NCBI RefSeq assembly: GCF_033568475.1 | Contig: NC_133121.1 | Location: 8,370,001 to 8,434,000, forward strand | From: Henckelia pumila | Taxonomy: Eukaryota; Streptophyta; Magnoliopsida; Lamiales; Gesneriaceae | Reading direction: 5' to 3' | Length of the DNA: 64,000 nucleotides | Shown: one piece after another, positions 23,501 through 35,989 of the stretch | Layout of the letters: every line of letters begins with the position of its first letter | Position numbering within the stretch: position 1 is the first letter of the stretch | Translations under genes and position numbers: made by a program | The notes under the pieces: model-generated | Seen by the model: only the letters and a program-made list of their open reading frames with translations | Told to the model about the DNA's origin: nothing | The model's database searches: none

Positions 23501-23570
23501 ACCTGGACTCGCTTCTGTGGCTCCTGGGATAGAACATCCTCGTAAAAGGTTCAGAGTCGACGAAAGCTAG
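20566..23570 (+). CDS. BIM: BIM-type bHLH transcription factor, seven exons
   Basis: Exons 20566-20626, 20733-20823, 21157-21226, 21309-21404, 21774-22186, 22833-22962 and 23487-23570 join in phase to 314 codons. The bHLH domain begins in exon 2 ([17 protein letters not shown]) with the His-Glu-Arg DNA-contact set of E/G-box binders; helix-loop-helix runs through exons 3-4 ([27 protein letters not shown]). It is followed by the BIM signature [18 protein letters not shown]. The C-terminal exons ([21 protein letters not shown], ending [11 protein letters not shown]) also match BIM2/BIM3. BIM proteins partner BES1/BZR1 in brassinosteroid responses. Exon 2 has a tandem TTTTAGCAG acceptor (after 20732 or 20735) that would add or drop one Ala. 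I cannot say which Arabidopsis BIM is the orthologue. Confidence 0.9.
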
Positions 23571-24049
23571 TGCAATGCTCCCGGACAAATGTACATGCTC
23601 TTCTGAAAGGAGTTTTCATCAGGTTTTAGCATATTATGTACTCTTTTTCTATTTTGGTGGGCTTCCGTTTCTTTATAACTTGACTTGCCGTAAGAGGGCA
23701 ATTGCATTTGCTTAACTTGGGTAGTTGACTGAGTTATCTATCGCTCCGAATATTAAGAACCCAGGCCATATATCGAGTTATTGCCGTATTGCCACACCTT
23801 TTGGAATTTGGCCTGTATTTATTTCGAACTTTTAACTTTAATTATGAAATGCGGAGAAATGAAGGTTATAAAATCGGTGAAATTGCATTTATTCGGTGGA
23901 GTGCCTTAGAATAGAAAAGTTATTCCACTATAAACTACTTTAAAGTAAATAAGGAAGTATTTGGAAATACTTTAAAAAAATGATTTATGGACTTTTCTTT
24001 ACAAAATGGAGATTTTCTCTCTTTCAAAAATAGAATATATATATATATA
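23571..24049. other. 3' flank of the bHLH gene
   Basis: Likely the 3' UTR followed by AT-rich spacer; nothing else is recognised. Confidence 0.4.
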
Positions 24050-24203
24050 TAGAGAGGAATTTTCAGCTGCCCAACCATGTTTTTCCACTTGGTCCGCGAC
24101 CACTAAAACCCGATAGCGGATTTTAGTGATGCAAAAAAAAAAAAAAAAAACCACTCGCGGACCAAGTGGGGAAACATGATTGGGCAGCTGAGCATTTCTC
24201 TAT
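24050..24203. mobile_element. Foldback MITE (TTTTCAGYTGCCC family), copy 2
   Basis: Arms TTTTCAGCTGCCCAACCATG and its inverted partner TCAGCTGCCCAATCATG enclose a second stem (CTTGGTCCGCGA / TCGCGGACCAAG) and a run of 18 A. It is flanked by TA-repeat DNA, so the target duplication cannot be read exactly. Same family as 17641-17807; the inner sequences have diverged. Confidence 0.72.
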
Positions 24204-24792
24204 ATATATGTGCATAATTTTGCTTATAAAAGCTGATTTTGCTAAGAGATTTTTTTTAATTTGCAGCTTCTAGCTCGAAATCATTTTGACAATAAATAAT
24301 TGATTAAACGTTCACTACCTAGCTCATACTTTTTTTGTTTCTTTATTAGTTTCTTGACAAAACATCTTATTTCAACTTTTATGAGAATTTTCCATTCATT
24401 GTTGGCTGAACATTTGACATTCGGAGTCAATTGCTATTCGGAACTTCCAGATTAAATCATGCAAATATTCGAGTTTTTAACTCTTGAGAAAATATCACCC
24501 GATCAGCCAAGCTGACTCTTATGTAGCCGAAAAACAGTTGAATAAAGTAATGTAGGAACAATTGCAATTATACCATTTTCAATCCCTGAAATAATAGGGT
24601 TCCACCTATAGTGAGAGTTCCACCTGTAATGATTCGATCTGTACAGCTGAAGAAGACAAAAAATGTTCAAATTTCATGCATATGCATTTAAAATTTCCCT
24701 AAGTTTAGAACATGGGGCTAATAAAACTTAACCCTCTTGAACTTTTCTTCAAATGTCCACCATCCTTATGAATCAAGAATATGATCGATGGA
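24204..24792. other. Convergent spacer, 3' flank of the GT106 gene
   Basis: AT-rich spacer likely containing the 3' UTR of the minus-strand glycosyltransferase gene. A short repeated phrase (GTTCCACCT, 24600 and 24617) is the only structure noted. Confidence 0.4.
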
Positions 24793-27175
24793 TCACGAAC
24801 TTATTGGGGTTTCATCAAGCGGTAGCAAGCATTCTTCTGGGTTGGCATAAAAGTAATCTTCTTCCTTGGGTCTATTCTCTATGACAACACGGTTCTTTGG
24901 ACTCCCCATTCGGTCTTCCGAATGAGCCTCTCTCACATAAGCTGAGAACTCACCCCAACTCAATGATCCATCATTGTATCTATCGATTAAGCTTACCAAA
25001 ACCTGTCTGTTCAGGAGAATCGTCTTCTTGAAACCTAGATATCTGGAGTGTTTCAACAAATTACACAACCTTTATCAACCCAAACATAATGATCAATCCT
25101 AAATGAGACGCTGTGTTAAATAACATCATGAGATTAGGAGATATACCGATCCAAGAATACATAAGAGAACAGACCTGCGGTGCCCTTCAACAAGTTTAGC
25201 CATATTTCCGTCATAAGTGGGAACAAATACATCACTCTCCAAAGATATAAAATAATCCAGAGCTGCCATTTGAGACGAGTGGTTCTTGAAAAACTTCAAG
25301 TCTGATGGTTCTAACAATGCCTCTTTGTTAACCTATTGCACAAAACTCATTACTCATGCAATGTGCTTTAAAATTAGATTTAGGGATGGACTCAGAAAGA
25401 GGCGGGCGGGAGACATTAGTTTTACCCCTAAAACATAACTAAATAGCCCCCTCAATAAATTTTCTGGATCCATCCCTATTGAGATCGATTCTTTTACTCA
25501 CAAGATTTGGAAACGCCGCCTTCAAGCTTCTCAATCTTTTCGTTCCACCATATATCTCTCCAGAAGCGATGTATACTTGAGTGTTACTATCAATACCGAG
25601 TGCAGTTAGTACTAGAGCAGTTTCTTCGGGTGTCAAAGGACATAGGCCTTCTTTTCTTTTGAGTTCGGGATCTATGACTTTCTCCTTCCACCAAGAGTTC
25701 GCAAATCTAGTCATATATTGTTTCTACAGTCAGTATGATGTACCTTTTAGTCAAAACAGGAACATTGTTTTTTACCTCATTGTAGTGAGTTCATTCACCT
25801 CCTTGGTGTTGCAACCTTGAGTACAGCCAGAAAAAGACAACATATCCATTTCATATCTTAGATGCAGGACAAGGAAAGGGCCATTTAGCCTTCTCAGAAT
25901 TTTTCTACCCAATTCCTCAATCTGGGAAGTAAATTTTAGAGAATGGAAATTTACTTTACATCTCAGCTTTTGAATCTCGAGTGGTAGCCTGTTGTTAGCT
26001 AGCCGAGTATCGGTTCTGTTCAGATGCACTACTTCATATTTTTTAAGAAGTGGAAGAATCTGTCAACAAATGTCACAGCATCAACTCTATAACTAGCTAG
26101 GATATAATTATCACACCCATTTTTTGAAACCAACCTGTTTATGGTAGTAGGAAATATTTGACCAGCTGACCGGTGCTAGCTCGTAACACTTTCCTAGATC
26201 AACTCTACTTTTAAGTTTTGAAGGGAGCTCTTTCAGTATCTGGACCTCATCCCTCAAAGATGTGATGAAATGATCAACATCAAATATATCCTCAAAATCA
26301 CTGCAAAGCAGGTAAAAAAAGTTTGTAACAAATGTAAAGCATTATAATGAACAGAGACGAGAATCGCATGGCATTCAAGTCTAGGTACCTTGAATCAGCC
26401 CAAAATGATGTTTTGTCCAATTCTGGGACAATAAGAGTTATGTTAAGATATCTGGCAATAGCAACCATGTCACATATCTGCAAATGCAGGAGTACAAAAA
26501 CAAGTGAGAAACCAACACTCAAACGAGTTTGGCGAATCGACATGTTAAAACTAACATACTGCCGCTCTCATTTGGTTGAGTCCTCCATTGCAAGAAACAA
26601 GAAGATGACCATTGTTCTTGTATGATCCTGACGACAACAGAAACTGAGTTCAAAAAATACCACATGAAGCCCTTACGGAAAACTATAGGTATCGTTTGGT
26701 ATGTGGAATGGAATGATCAATTGATATACATTTGTGATATATGCCATAGAAAAAATGATTAGAAATAGGTCATTTATTTAGTAATGTGATTAGAAACAAA
26801 ATCATATTATATTACTGGAAGTTTAAATGTTATATACAACAAAACTAAGAAAAAAAAAAAGAGCACAACATTCCAAATGACTCCATTTACAAGAGAAAGA
26901 AAAGGAACCAGGGACTCACTCTTTGGAGGTAGATGCACTTTTGGTTGGACAAAAGACTTATCTTCCTCCCTGTAATTATCAGGTGAACCAACATAAGAAG
27001 GCCTATCTTTTAGTACCTTTGCCCCCCTAAAGTCCCCTACCGCCACCAATTGAATCACACAAGTCCATAGCGACAAAATCGCGATCGCCCTCAAAATCCA
27101 GAGCTTCGTTCTACCACGACACACTCTCAAAAGCATGGTCTTTTGAGCTTTATCTTCACCCAAAAACTTCATCAT
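24793..27175 (-). CDS. RRT1: GT106/O-fucosyltransferase-family enzyme, RRT1-like, eight exons
   Basis: Exons (minus strand) 27175-26920, 26627-26560, 26477-26389, 26300-26135, 26059-25776, 25706-25502, 25332-25175 and 25042-24793 join in phase to 491 codons. Topology is type II: a short basic N-terminus, one membrane segment at about residues 25-48 ([20 protein letters not shown]), then a Golgi-lumenal catalytic domain. Family signatures: [35 protein letters not shown]-like, [42 protein letters not shown] and [26 protein letters not shown]. By synteny and similarity it resembles At5g15740 (RRT1) and At3g02250 (RRT2), reported rhamnosyltransferases that extend the rhamnogalacturonan I backbone of pectin. 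Family membership is secure; the RRT activity is inferred. ATGs at 27175 and 27172 are adjacent. Confidence 0.92.
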
Positions 27176-30060
27176 GCTCAAATCTCGGGACCTTAGTGTC
27201 TCTTTTTCCTTCTCATTGTTATACTCCTGTCTACGCGAGTTAATTTGCGACTAACCTGAGATGAAAATGATATCAAATTACAGTTCTTACGAGAAAGACA
27301 ATGAAAAACAGGGGACAAATACACAAGAAACCAAGGTTGTTGAAAGACAGGTTAAATATATATAAAATAATGGATTGGTTTTGATTACTTTAATGCTACA
27401 TTTACGCAGAAAAAAGAGGGTTCTAAAATGTTAAACCATCATCATGTACACTCCTTGAATACCCAGAAAACATCAATGAATTGATTGCGAATGCTAGTTC
27501 AAAATCTTGAAATGAGGATTCTTTAATCTCTCACTTTATTACAAGCTCCACGCAGTGGGATACTTGGTTTACAGGAGAAGTGGTTGAAATCTTGAATGTA
27601 AATGGTGTTCGAAACTGCGCAGACCCTTTCCAAGATTCGGGATAAAGGTCGGGTTTCCGATCACATTCCGGCCAAATTCCGCCGGAAAATCGTGGTTGGA
27701 AGGCAACTCAAGACTCCGCTGAAGGAAGAAACTGGCAGTGGCAGTAGAGTTTCCCCGTCTGCATTAATGTAACGTGTGTAATCGCAATTCTTTACACTAT
27801 CTTTTAAGTATTTAAACATCCCATTTATCTTCTAATCTTTTGGATATAAAAAGAAAAGAAAAGATGGATACAATACATACAATACAATATATAAAAGACA
27901 CGACTTGAAGGTGGTGAAAAAGTATATATATCCGATTTGTGCTCGCAATCTGAAAGTCATTAAAACGATTTTTTAATTAAATTATCTTCTATTAATATAA
28001 TACGCGTAGATGATTAGTAAAAGTCAATGTATGATTATGGCAATTGTCAAATAGATTCATTCTCATATGGATTTGCTACGTATACTCTTTTTTTTAGTAA
28101 ATGTTTGCATACCTTTTATTTTAAATAAACTCTATTTAATTGCATAGTTTGTGTCGCGTGATAAATTTGTAGTAATGGAAGTATGAAAAAATATTTCTCG
28201 AATACGCTTAAAAATTAAAATCCATCTTTTAATAACAATTTCATACGTAATAGTTAATTGTTAAAAAATTTCTATATCCTTATCAATACTTTTGAATTTC
28301 TCAAATATTTTTTGAACCATAGGTCCATAACTAGTAACTGAAAATTTTAAAAATAATAAATCGAATTATTAGTACTATATATATTATTATAATTATAATT
28401 ATTTAGTAAATGCATGACTTATGGAGCCTTTTCTAGTGACAAATTGCCTAATTAAATTTTCATGTTTAACCCCAAATTTGACCCATTCAAGATTACGAAA
28501 TCTATATTAAAAATTGAATCGGCTTCAAATATTTTTAATCATGAAGAAGAAAATTTTCAAAGTCAAATTACTAAATATTTAAAACACAAGAGTACAATTA
28601 ATATTCTCAATACATTCATGTATTTTGCTCTAATAATCCATTAAATAAGCAAATTTCATATGAGACCGTTAATATATTAGTTTTTTAAGATGAATTTCTA
28701 AATTCACTTATAAAAATTATTATTTTTATGTCAAAAATATTATTTTCATTGCAGATATGGATCGAGTCGACTCATCTACAAAATACTTTCACTACAGATA
28801 TGAATCAAGTCGATCTGTCTCATAACATACTCACTTCATTGAATATTTCTATTCTAAGCAATTACAAGAAATTTTATCTTGTGTAGCTAAAGTTATTATA
28901 TGAAGAAATGACTAGCCAATTAATCATATTTGTTTCTGTATTTTTACGATTAAATTTAAACTTTTAGTTAATTTTTGTATTATTAAAATGTCGCTTTTAT
29001 ATTGGTGAGATAACGATATATATATGATGTAGTTTATCAATGAAGATTAAGGAAAGTAGTTGGTGTTGGATATAGTCAATTAGTGGAGGCAACCTTGAAA
29101 TTTCGTCAATTTACATATCTTAGATAATAGAAATAAAATTTCCATGTTTAAAATCGTTTTGGATATGGATTTTTTAAAAATTAAAAAATGAAATCACGAG
29201 TGAATCCACTTAAATTTAACTAACTAATATCAAAATCTGGACTAGGAGATTGGAATCCGGGAAAAAGGAAAATTTTGAATAAAGATTTGGATTGTGGTGT
29301 TAGGTTTATAGCCTAAACAAAAGAAGACATAATCTATTCAAATTAAAAAGGAAAATATGAAAAATTTTAATATATTTTCCAATATAGATTGATGTTGAAA
29401 AGAAAATATAGCCTCAAGAAAATATGATTGATCAAACTTAGAATTTTCCCTTGTTTCATTTTTCGTCAATAATATTTCTTCATCTTTATTTATAATTTTG
29501 AATTTGTAATAACCGACCGAATCATTCATAACATAAAAATTATTATAAATGATTTTTTTTTTATAATATTTAGATTTTTTTTTACACAATTTTTTTTTAA
29601 TGTGTATTGCATGGCTTATTTTATTCTGCACGGAGTAAAATTCACCCGATCTAGCATCTACCGTCCAAACAGCCCGAACCCCACATATTCATGGGCCGGC
29701 CCATTAACGGCCCAAATCCATCATAGAACTTCCCGTATTGCATGCATCATACGACAGCCGACAAGACATCAATAATAATACATGTTGTCAGTCCAATTTA
29801 ATGATACAAACTAATATATTTTTATGTGAATGTTCGTAAAATGATGTAAATGTAATAATAAACTTATAAATATGCCAGCTTGTTCAAACAATAATAGGAT
29901 ATTATCATTTTGATTGAGACAAGGCATATCGGGAACTTATTATATGGTTATAGCTTGACATAGAAAACTAATAATTTTTATAATTATAATTATAATATGA
30001 GGTTAATGTGAATAGTTACGTTTACCATCCATGTTAATGGGATCTTTAGATTTTTAATGT
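27176..30060. other. Divergent intergenic region between GT106 and IMP3 genes
   Basis: About 2.9 kb. The first about 600 bp upstream of the GT106 gene probably contain its 5' leader; the GC-richer patch 27600-27770 looks transcribed. The rest is very AT-rich. A dispersed repeat copy (about 28690-28850, GATATGGATCGAGTCGA-type) is shared with 9.12 and 43.5 kb. GGCCGGCCCATTAACGGCCC at about 29692 is another site II-like cluster. No gene is supported. Confidence 0.5.
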
Positions 30061-30074
30061 TTCGAGATATCCAA

Positions 30075-30172
30075 TGGGCCTATCGATTCCAACCCAGAAG
30101 TATATGGGCTTAAAAGCCCAAATGGGCATTTAGATTTCAGTTTCTCGTGTTTATCCCCAATTCCTAGGGTTT
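30075..30172 (+). promoter_or_regulatory. Site II elements and telo-box upstream of IMP3
   Basis: TGGGCC (30075-30080), TGGGCT (30105-30110), AGCCCA (30115-30120) and a reverse telo-box TAGGGTTT (30165-30172) lie within 175 bp upstream of the IMP3 start. This pairing is the classic plant promoter arrangement for ribosomal-protein and nucleolar genes and is read by TCP and Myb-type factors. It fits the role of the downstream gene. Confidence 0.72.
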
Positions 30173-30246
30173 TTTAGTCTGCAGTGATTGATTTCCTCTG
30201 GATCTATTGACTGTCTAAATCGGTTAACAGTTAAGAGCAAGAGAAG

Positions 30247-31743
30247 ATGAGGAAGCTGAAGTTTCATGAGAAGAAGCTCTTGAAAAAAGTTGATTTTTTG
30301 GAATGGAAGAGAGAAGGCGGGCACAGAGAGAACCTGGTTATGCATCGGTATCACGTCACGGGCAGAGACGACTATAAAAAGTATTTCTCGCGATTTAATT
30401 TCGAATTTATTTTGCGGGACTGCTAAATTTTTTGAATATTGGTGGAAATCTTAGTGTATGATTTTTTTTGCTTAGTTTTTCTGCTGGACTGAAACTGAAC
30501 TTTTTTTTTAATTATTGATATTTGATGATTTTTTTTATCTCGTGATTTTTAGGTATTCGAGTTTGTGTCGAATGGTGCAGAAACTTGTAAATATTTTGAA
30601 ACAGATGGATCCGAGGGACCCTTACCGGATTGAGATGACTGATGGGCTTCTTGAAAAGCTGTAAGTTTTACTTGTCAAGTTAGACTGTTAATGCTTCATA
30701 GTAGTTGACATGTGCTCGTATGGATGTAAGAAAAAGTTTGTTCACGATTATGTCGAAATGAGCTTTTGGATTAAGTTAAAATGGCTTTTATCATGTGAAG
30801 GTGGCCAAGATTAATGTGCCAAGTAGTTAATTGTCTTGTAAAATTCTTTATTTCCAACAGATCTTGTCATTTGTGACGAGTTAGGGTCTTGTGGGGAACC
30901 TGTGGTGGCAGAAGGATTCAATTTGCATTTCGCCATGTACTTTGTTGGACAGAGGATCTCATGTCTCTTACTTTCTCTTTTTTAAAAAGTTGTGTGAGAT
31001 GTTTCTTTATCTACGCAACATGCATCAATTGCAGTTGAATCACATGAACCTAATATCGCTTGGGCTTGCATAATCTTGTGGGCTTGTGGCATTGAATGCA
31101 TACGTGTGGGTTGCAAGGTGTAGCAAATGTATATAGTTGTTCACTAGGTAATGCAACTACAAACCAACTGTCCCGACCATCATAGTGGCAGAGCTTTTAT
31201 TTCACTTTTGTAGGAGTATTTGTGTCCACTACTACATTTTTTCTTTCTTACTTCTGGTTGAAACCTTGATATTTGTTGAATAATAAGAGAGGAGAAATGT
31301 ATATTTGATTTTTTTTTTTTTTTGCTTCAATTCAGATACAGCATTGGTGTGATACCATCTCGAAAAAGTTTGGCATTGTGTGAACGCTTGTCAGTGTCAT
31401 CTTTTTGCCGGTAAGCTGGCTGAACCACGTAGTTTATTGCTGTGCCTCAAACAATGACAGGCAGATGATATTGGTTTTTTTTTTTTGTATATATATGTGT
31501 GCTTGCCTCAGGCGTAGGCTTGCAACTGTCATGGTGCAGTTGAAGTTTGCAGAACACTTAAAAGAAGCAGTAACATATATTGAACAAGGGCATATTCGTG
31601 TGGGACCAGATACGGTTACAGACCCTGCATTCCTTGTCACAAGGAATATGCAAGATTTCATTACATGGGTCGATACGTCAAAGATAAGGAGGAAGGTCCT
31701 GGAATACAATGAAAAGCTGGATGACTTTGACTTAATGAACTGA
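30247..31743 (+). CDS. IMP3: U3 snoRNP protein IMP3 (S4-domain), four exons
   Basis: Exons 30247-30380, 30553-30660, 31336-31410 and 31512-31743 join in phase to 182 codons, the normal length. The N-terminus [20 protein letters not shown], the [18 protein letters not shown] segment, and the S4 RNA-binding domain in exon 4 ([37 protein letters not shown]) are highly conserved in IMP3/uS4-like proteins. In the nucleolar small-subunit processome IMP3 stabilises pairing of U3 snoRNA with pre-rRNA. The likely Arabidopsis counterpart is At5g15750. The start is the first ATG after the telo-box, and the conserved N-terminus confirms it. Confidence 0.96.
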
Positions 31744-32213
31744 GAGTTCGTTTACGAATTGATTTCTCGGATCGGATAATGGTTTATACATGAATTGGTA
31801 CTGTGGCACTGTAAGCTTTTATTGTCTTAGCTTCAAATTTGTAGGGTGACTTTGTGATGAGTCTCAGATCTAAGAATTAAGCTCAAGGAAAACCCTTTGA
31901 TTTTTTGAATCACTATACATGAAATTTCACATTTGAGTTTAAAATGTTTGAGCTCAATCTTTTGAAGATTGACTAACTCAACTCCACAACACGTGCCAAT
32001 CTGATAGTGCATATGGGAAGATGGAACAAACAAATCAACATAAAACTATTTCAAGACTTTACATATCACAACCAAATGCCACGTGTTTATTGAAGAGAAA
32101 TACATGTTTACTATTGAAAAATACAAGAAACTTTAGTCACCAGCCTAGGGAAGCAGATAATCTGCTTGAAAGGAAATAGAGGGAATGAGATCAGCGACAG
32201 GTTGCTTCGTTTA
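31744..32213. other. Convergent 3' spacer of IMP3 and the Ole e 1 gene
   Basis: Tail-to-tail 3' UTR space of 470 bp. No additional gene or repeat is recognised. Confidence 0.5.
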
Positions 32214-33084
32214 TCATTTACCTTTGTTATCCACCACTTCGGATGGTTTTACAGCTGCTTCTTTCTTGGGGGGCAAATATGGGATTCCAGGCAGTGGCGA
32301 CAGACGTGGAAGCAGGGGTGGAAGCAGCGGTAGAGGTGGCAGCCTGGGAAAGAAAGACAGTGGAGGAAGGTAGAGCCCAAGTGTTGGCTGATCAGTTGGT
32401 GTTGGATCCTGAATTGGAGGCAAAAACGCTGGATCATTAGGATTCGAAATGGAGGATAATTCAGCTTTCAGGTTCTCGAAATTCTTGACGCCTGGTCTCT
32501 CATCACACATTTCTGGTTCCTTCATTGGTTTCAACGTAAGAAACCCTTCTGAGAAAATGTTTGTTCCTTGTTTTCCTGATCGGAAATTGTGACTTGCTGA
32601 TGCCGCAACGGCGCAATAGGGATGGCTGCTGCTGAGTAAGTTTACGGAACAGGCCTTGATTTTTCTGACATGTTTGCTTATGTAGGGAGGGAGATGAACT
32701 TTGAATTCTCCATTGACGTTCGTTTTCACTTCCTGTCTGAAATTGATTTTTGATGAACTTGGGTCCTTGCACTCCACTGCAACAGATGCACCTAAGACAC
32801 ATGACAAAATAATTGATTTTCTGTCAAAATATATCAAATATATATAAAGATAAAGGGCGACCTTGATTTGAAATACAAATAAGATCTACTTCTTGAAATT
32901 GAAAAGAACCTGAAATAAAGTGTCTGATCTGTGGAAATTTATGTTGGAAACATGTGTCACAGTATGCAGTTCCGTAAACAACAGCAAGAGAAGGAAGCTT
33001 TTTCACATATTTAGCCTCAGAGTGACTACCAAATGTGAGAACTAATAAGATCACTGTCCAAAACAAAGACATGATCTGGATCAT
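32214..33084 (-). CDS. Pollen Ole e 1-domain, proline-rich cell-wall protein
   Basis: Two exons (33084-32910 and 32791-32214, minus strand) join in phase to 250 codons. A signal peptide (about residues 1-24, LFWTVILLVLTFGSHSEA) is followed by the Ole e 1 domain with its Cys pattern (VYGTAYCDTCF, VAVECKD, KACSVNLLSSSHPYC). The C-terminal about 80 residues are a Pro/Leu-rich tail with repeated LPPL and PRLPPL motifs, then a Lys-rich end. This is the pollen Ole e 1 and extensin family layout, and At5g15780 is the likely counterpart. It should be secreted to the cell wall; its molecular function is not known. ATGs at 33084 and 33072 are both possible starts. Confidence 0.9.
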
Positions 33085-34150
33085 AACAACCTACAATCAC
33101 AAAATATGTGTCTGTCGGGTTTCGATTCCGAAAATGAACGCGATCAATCGATCAACCAATGATCACATTCATTCACAACATCAAATTTCTGCGTTTGCTG
33201 ATTCATAATTACTTGATTGCTCAAACCATTTTATAGTATGAGAAAGGGCAAGGCTTTTATGTCATTCATGCAGAAACCAGTGAACTGCAAACTAGCAAAA
33301 GTTATTTCATCGGTATTGTAGCGGTCAGGACAAAAGATAAGATTGTAACTTTGGAATGAATTTGGTTTGGTTATGGTTGAGAATTGGATGAATGGGCAGT
33401 TGGGATTCTAGTTGTTCACGAGAACTTGTTAGCTGCATGCCATATAATTCAATTCATTCATGGGATTACTTCTTAGTTAGACTCAGTTTTTGTGTCTGTG
33501 AATTCTTGGATTGCACAAGATAACGCTGTCTTTGCCTTCCATTTTTAGAAATCAAGTAATCGACAAAGTAATTTAATGAAATTACTCGATTGATTTGCAT
33601 GAAAAGATGCTACAAAGTATAATATACAAAATCGTATTTCACGTTAATGGAGTATATAATTCACCCTTCTTTCACACATGACAGCGTGGGACACCAAGAA
33701 AAAAGGCCACAACAAAAGTTTCCAAAAGGGCAAATTATTTTAAACTTCTCATTACTAAACTTCTCTTTAACTTAATACTTTAACCACCTTTTTCTTTATT
33801 TTCACTTCCTAGTGGTTCTCATATTTAAATTAAAATATAATTAAAACTAATCCTTTGTACGTGGCTTTGTTATACCTATCGAACCAGTCCCGACCATGCA
33901 AGACTATTAGTTACGCAAAGTTTCCAGCCGATATACTCCAGATTAGGGTCCAACATGCTTCCGTAAGATGAATTAAATTTAAATACCTTTTTGACCATAA
34001 TGTCGTCGGGTCATACCTGCCGAGTTTTACGAAGTGCTCCTTACACTCCAACCACGCAGTCGCAATAGATGGTTTCTGCACAAGCTCCTTCAACGACACC
34101 CAGCACAGCCTTAATTCATTTTCTACCTTAAGGTGTATGGTATATAAATT
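33085..34150. other. Upstream region of the Ole e 1 gene and spacer before the first viral fossil
   Basis: The first few hundred bases should hold the promoter of the minus-strand Ole e 1 gene. The patch 33870-34110 is less AT-rich and has a 62-codon minus-strand frame without family resemblance; it may be an old repeat. No gene is supported. Confidence 0.4.
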
Positions 34151-34331
34151 TAATTATAAAATATGAACATGAAAGAACGAGAGATTTAGGAAATTTATTC
34201 AGACATAATATTATTACATAAATCAACTCCTTTGAAGAGGAGAAGACAACTTGTTTAGCTACTCATAGTAGCCTTGTTCTTGAAATACATAAAAGAAAAC
34301 TTAATACAAAGAGAGAGAAATATTACAACAA

Positions 34332-34556
34332 TTTATTTGTAAGAAAACTGAAGGGAATGATCGATATCTTCAGCTTCCTCAAATGCCTGTATTTATAGCT
34401 GTAGTTCCACTCGTTTCACCGAGAAACTTCAGGGAATCTCACAGCTGTCTTGTATTTCTTTATGCCATTATTGATGACATCTTTTACTAGTGGAGGAGGC
34501 AGCTGTCTTGAAATTTTTATGCCATTATTGATGACATCTTTTACTAGTGGAGGAAT
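34332..34556 (-). promoter_or_regulatory. Fossil pararetroviral promoter with tandem repeat and poly(A) signal
   Basis: On the minus strand a TATA box (AGCTATAAAT, 34391-34400) lies downstream of two tandem copies of a 58-bp unit (34442-34499 and 34500-34556) and upstream of AATAAA (34332-34337). Promoter followed closely by the poly(A) signal is the standard pararetrovirus layout that yields a terminally redundant RNA. The duplicated unit resembles an upstream enhancer duplication. Confidence 0.65.
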
Positions 34557-34599
34557 CACATGTCTGCCACTTTATTTTGGCTTTATTCTCCTCACATGC

Positions 34600-35980
34600 C
34601 TGTTTTATTGTTGTCGGGGCATCTTTTGCTTTTGAAGTAGGCCCTTGTGAAAACGCATCTTCGGTGGTCCTTGTCCACCTTTGCTTGTCTCGAAAAAATC
34701 CTTTCGATCCGTTCGGGGTCTAAAGGTTTTTCCAAATTCTGGCTCCTTCTGATTTGGGCATTCTGGGCAGATATTCTCTGACCATCGTTCAATATGAGTC
34801 ATGTTACAGAATTTTCGGCGAGTTTCTTTACTCTCCGGCAGCTTGTTGTTCCACAAAAGATTTCTCTTCTTTTCGAAGAGTTCTTCCGCAAATGCTGTAG
34901 TTTTTCCTGTCATTGTGTTTAACAGGAACGATCCATTCACAGAATTCTGATAAAATTTGAATGGAAACTTGACTTTATCCATCTCAGTAAGACAGACCCA
35001 AATACCCCATGCCCTTCTGGTTGAGATCTCATTTTCTCCGAAAGTGGACACCATGGGTATTTCTTCAATTTTAGGATCTTTGATAAATTTATGACTGTTT
35101 ATATCAGGTCTCCTCAACTTGATAAAATGAAAGAGTTCGTGTGATCCTTTCACTGTTGGTTCTGGAGCTGCACTGAAAAAGTATAACTCAAGCACATCTC
35201 CTCTAGCCAAATGATCATTATTTGCCCATGTTTCTTGGACTGCTTCCTGAATCCATTTTGGTAACTGTGATATCTCCGGGAAGCTTGGTGATGTTGTATA
35301 AACTGAGGTCAAAGCCCCAAATTCATACCAGAGTTTTACAACTTTAGGATTGACATTGTTTTTTAGCCAAACCTTGGATATATTCCTGCAACATCAACCC
35401 TGCAAGTATTGGGGTTGATTTCATTCCTTGTATTCAATTTCTCCCACCTTTGTTGATAAACCTGGAATGGAGAAATAATAGATGGATTAGTATCAATCTT
35501 AGATTTGCCCTTGCCAGTGTTGGGTCTAAGATTGATCTCTTTCTCTTTTACCCCAGAGGCGGAGGGTTGACTTGATGAGTTATCCTCATCAATTGTTGTT
35601 TCATCCAGATCATCAAAGGCTGATGATAGATTAACACTTGTTTCTTGAGTTTTAGATTTCTCAACATCTTGTTTCACAACCGGTGGTTGTATTTCTTGTT
35701 CTTGTAAAACCAATGGTTTTAGCATATCTTGTTTATGAGAAACCAATGGTTTCTCTATAGCCTTCATAATTGGCCCTTGAATAGCAGCCCATAGTTGTGT
35801 TTGAGCTTGCATACATCCTGTAATTCGATTAGATACTTTGATCCGATCAGCTTGTTGTAACCTGCCGGCCATTTCAGCATTAATGGCTAACTGGTTGAAC
35901 TCGTTTTGAAGCAACCCAAGGTGTTCCATGAGATGCCTCTGCATTTTCATTATGGAATCCACGTCACTGCCTTCCATCTC
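34600..35980 (-). pseudogene. Pararetrovirus 1, 3' transactivator-like region
   Basis: This region follows RNase H, where cavemo- and solendoviruses carry their transactivator/inclusion-body gene. The predicted products have a helical, Gln-rich N-terminal part and a C-terminal part with a CPEC motif. Assignment rests mainly on position. Part of a broken element. Confidence 0.5.
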
Positions 35981-35989
35981 TTGTTAAGA

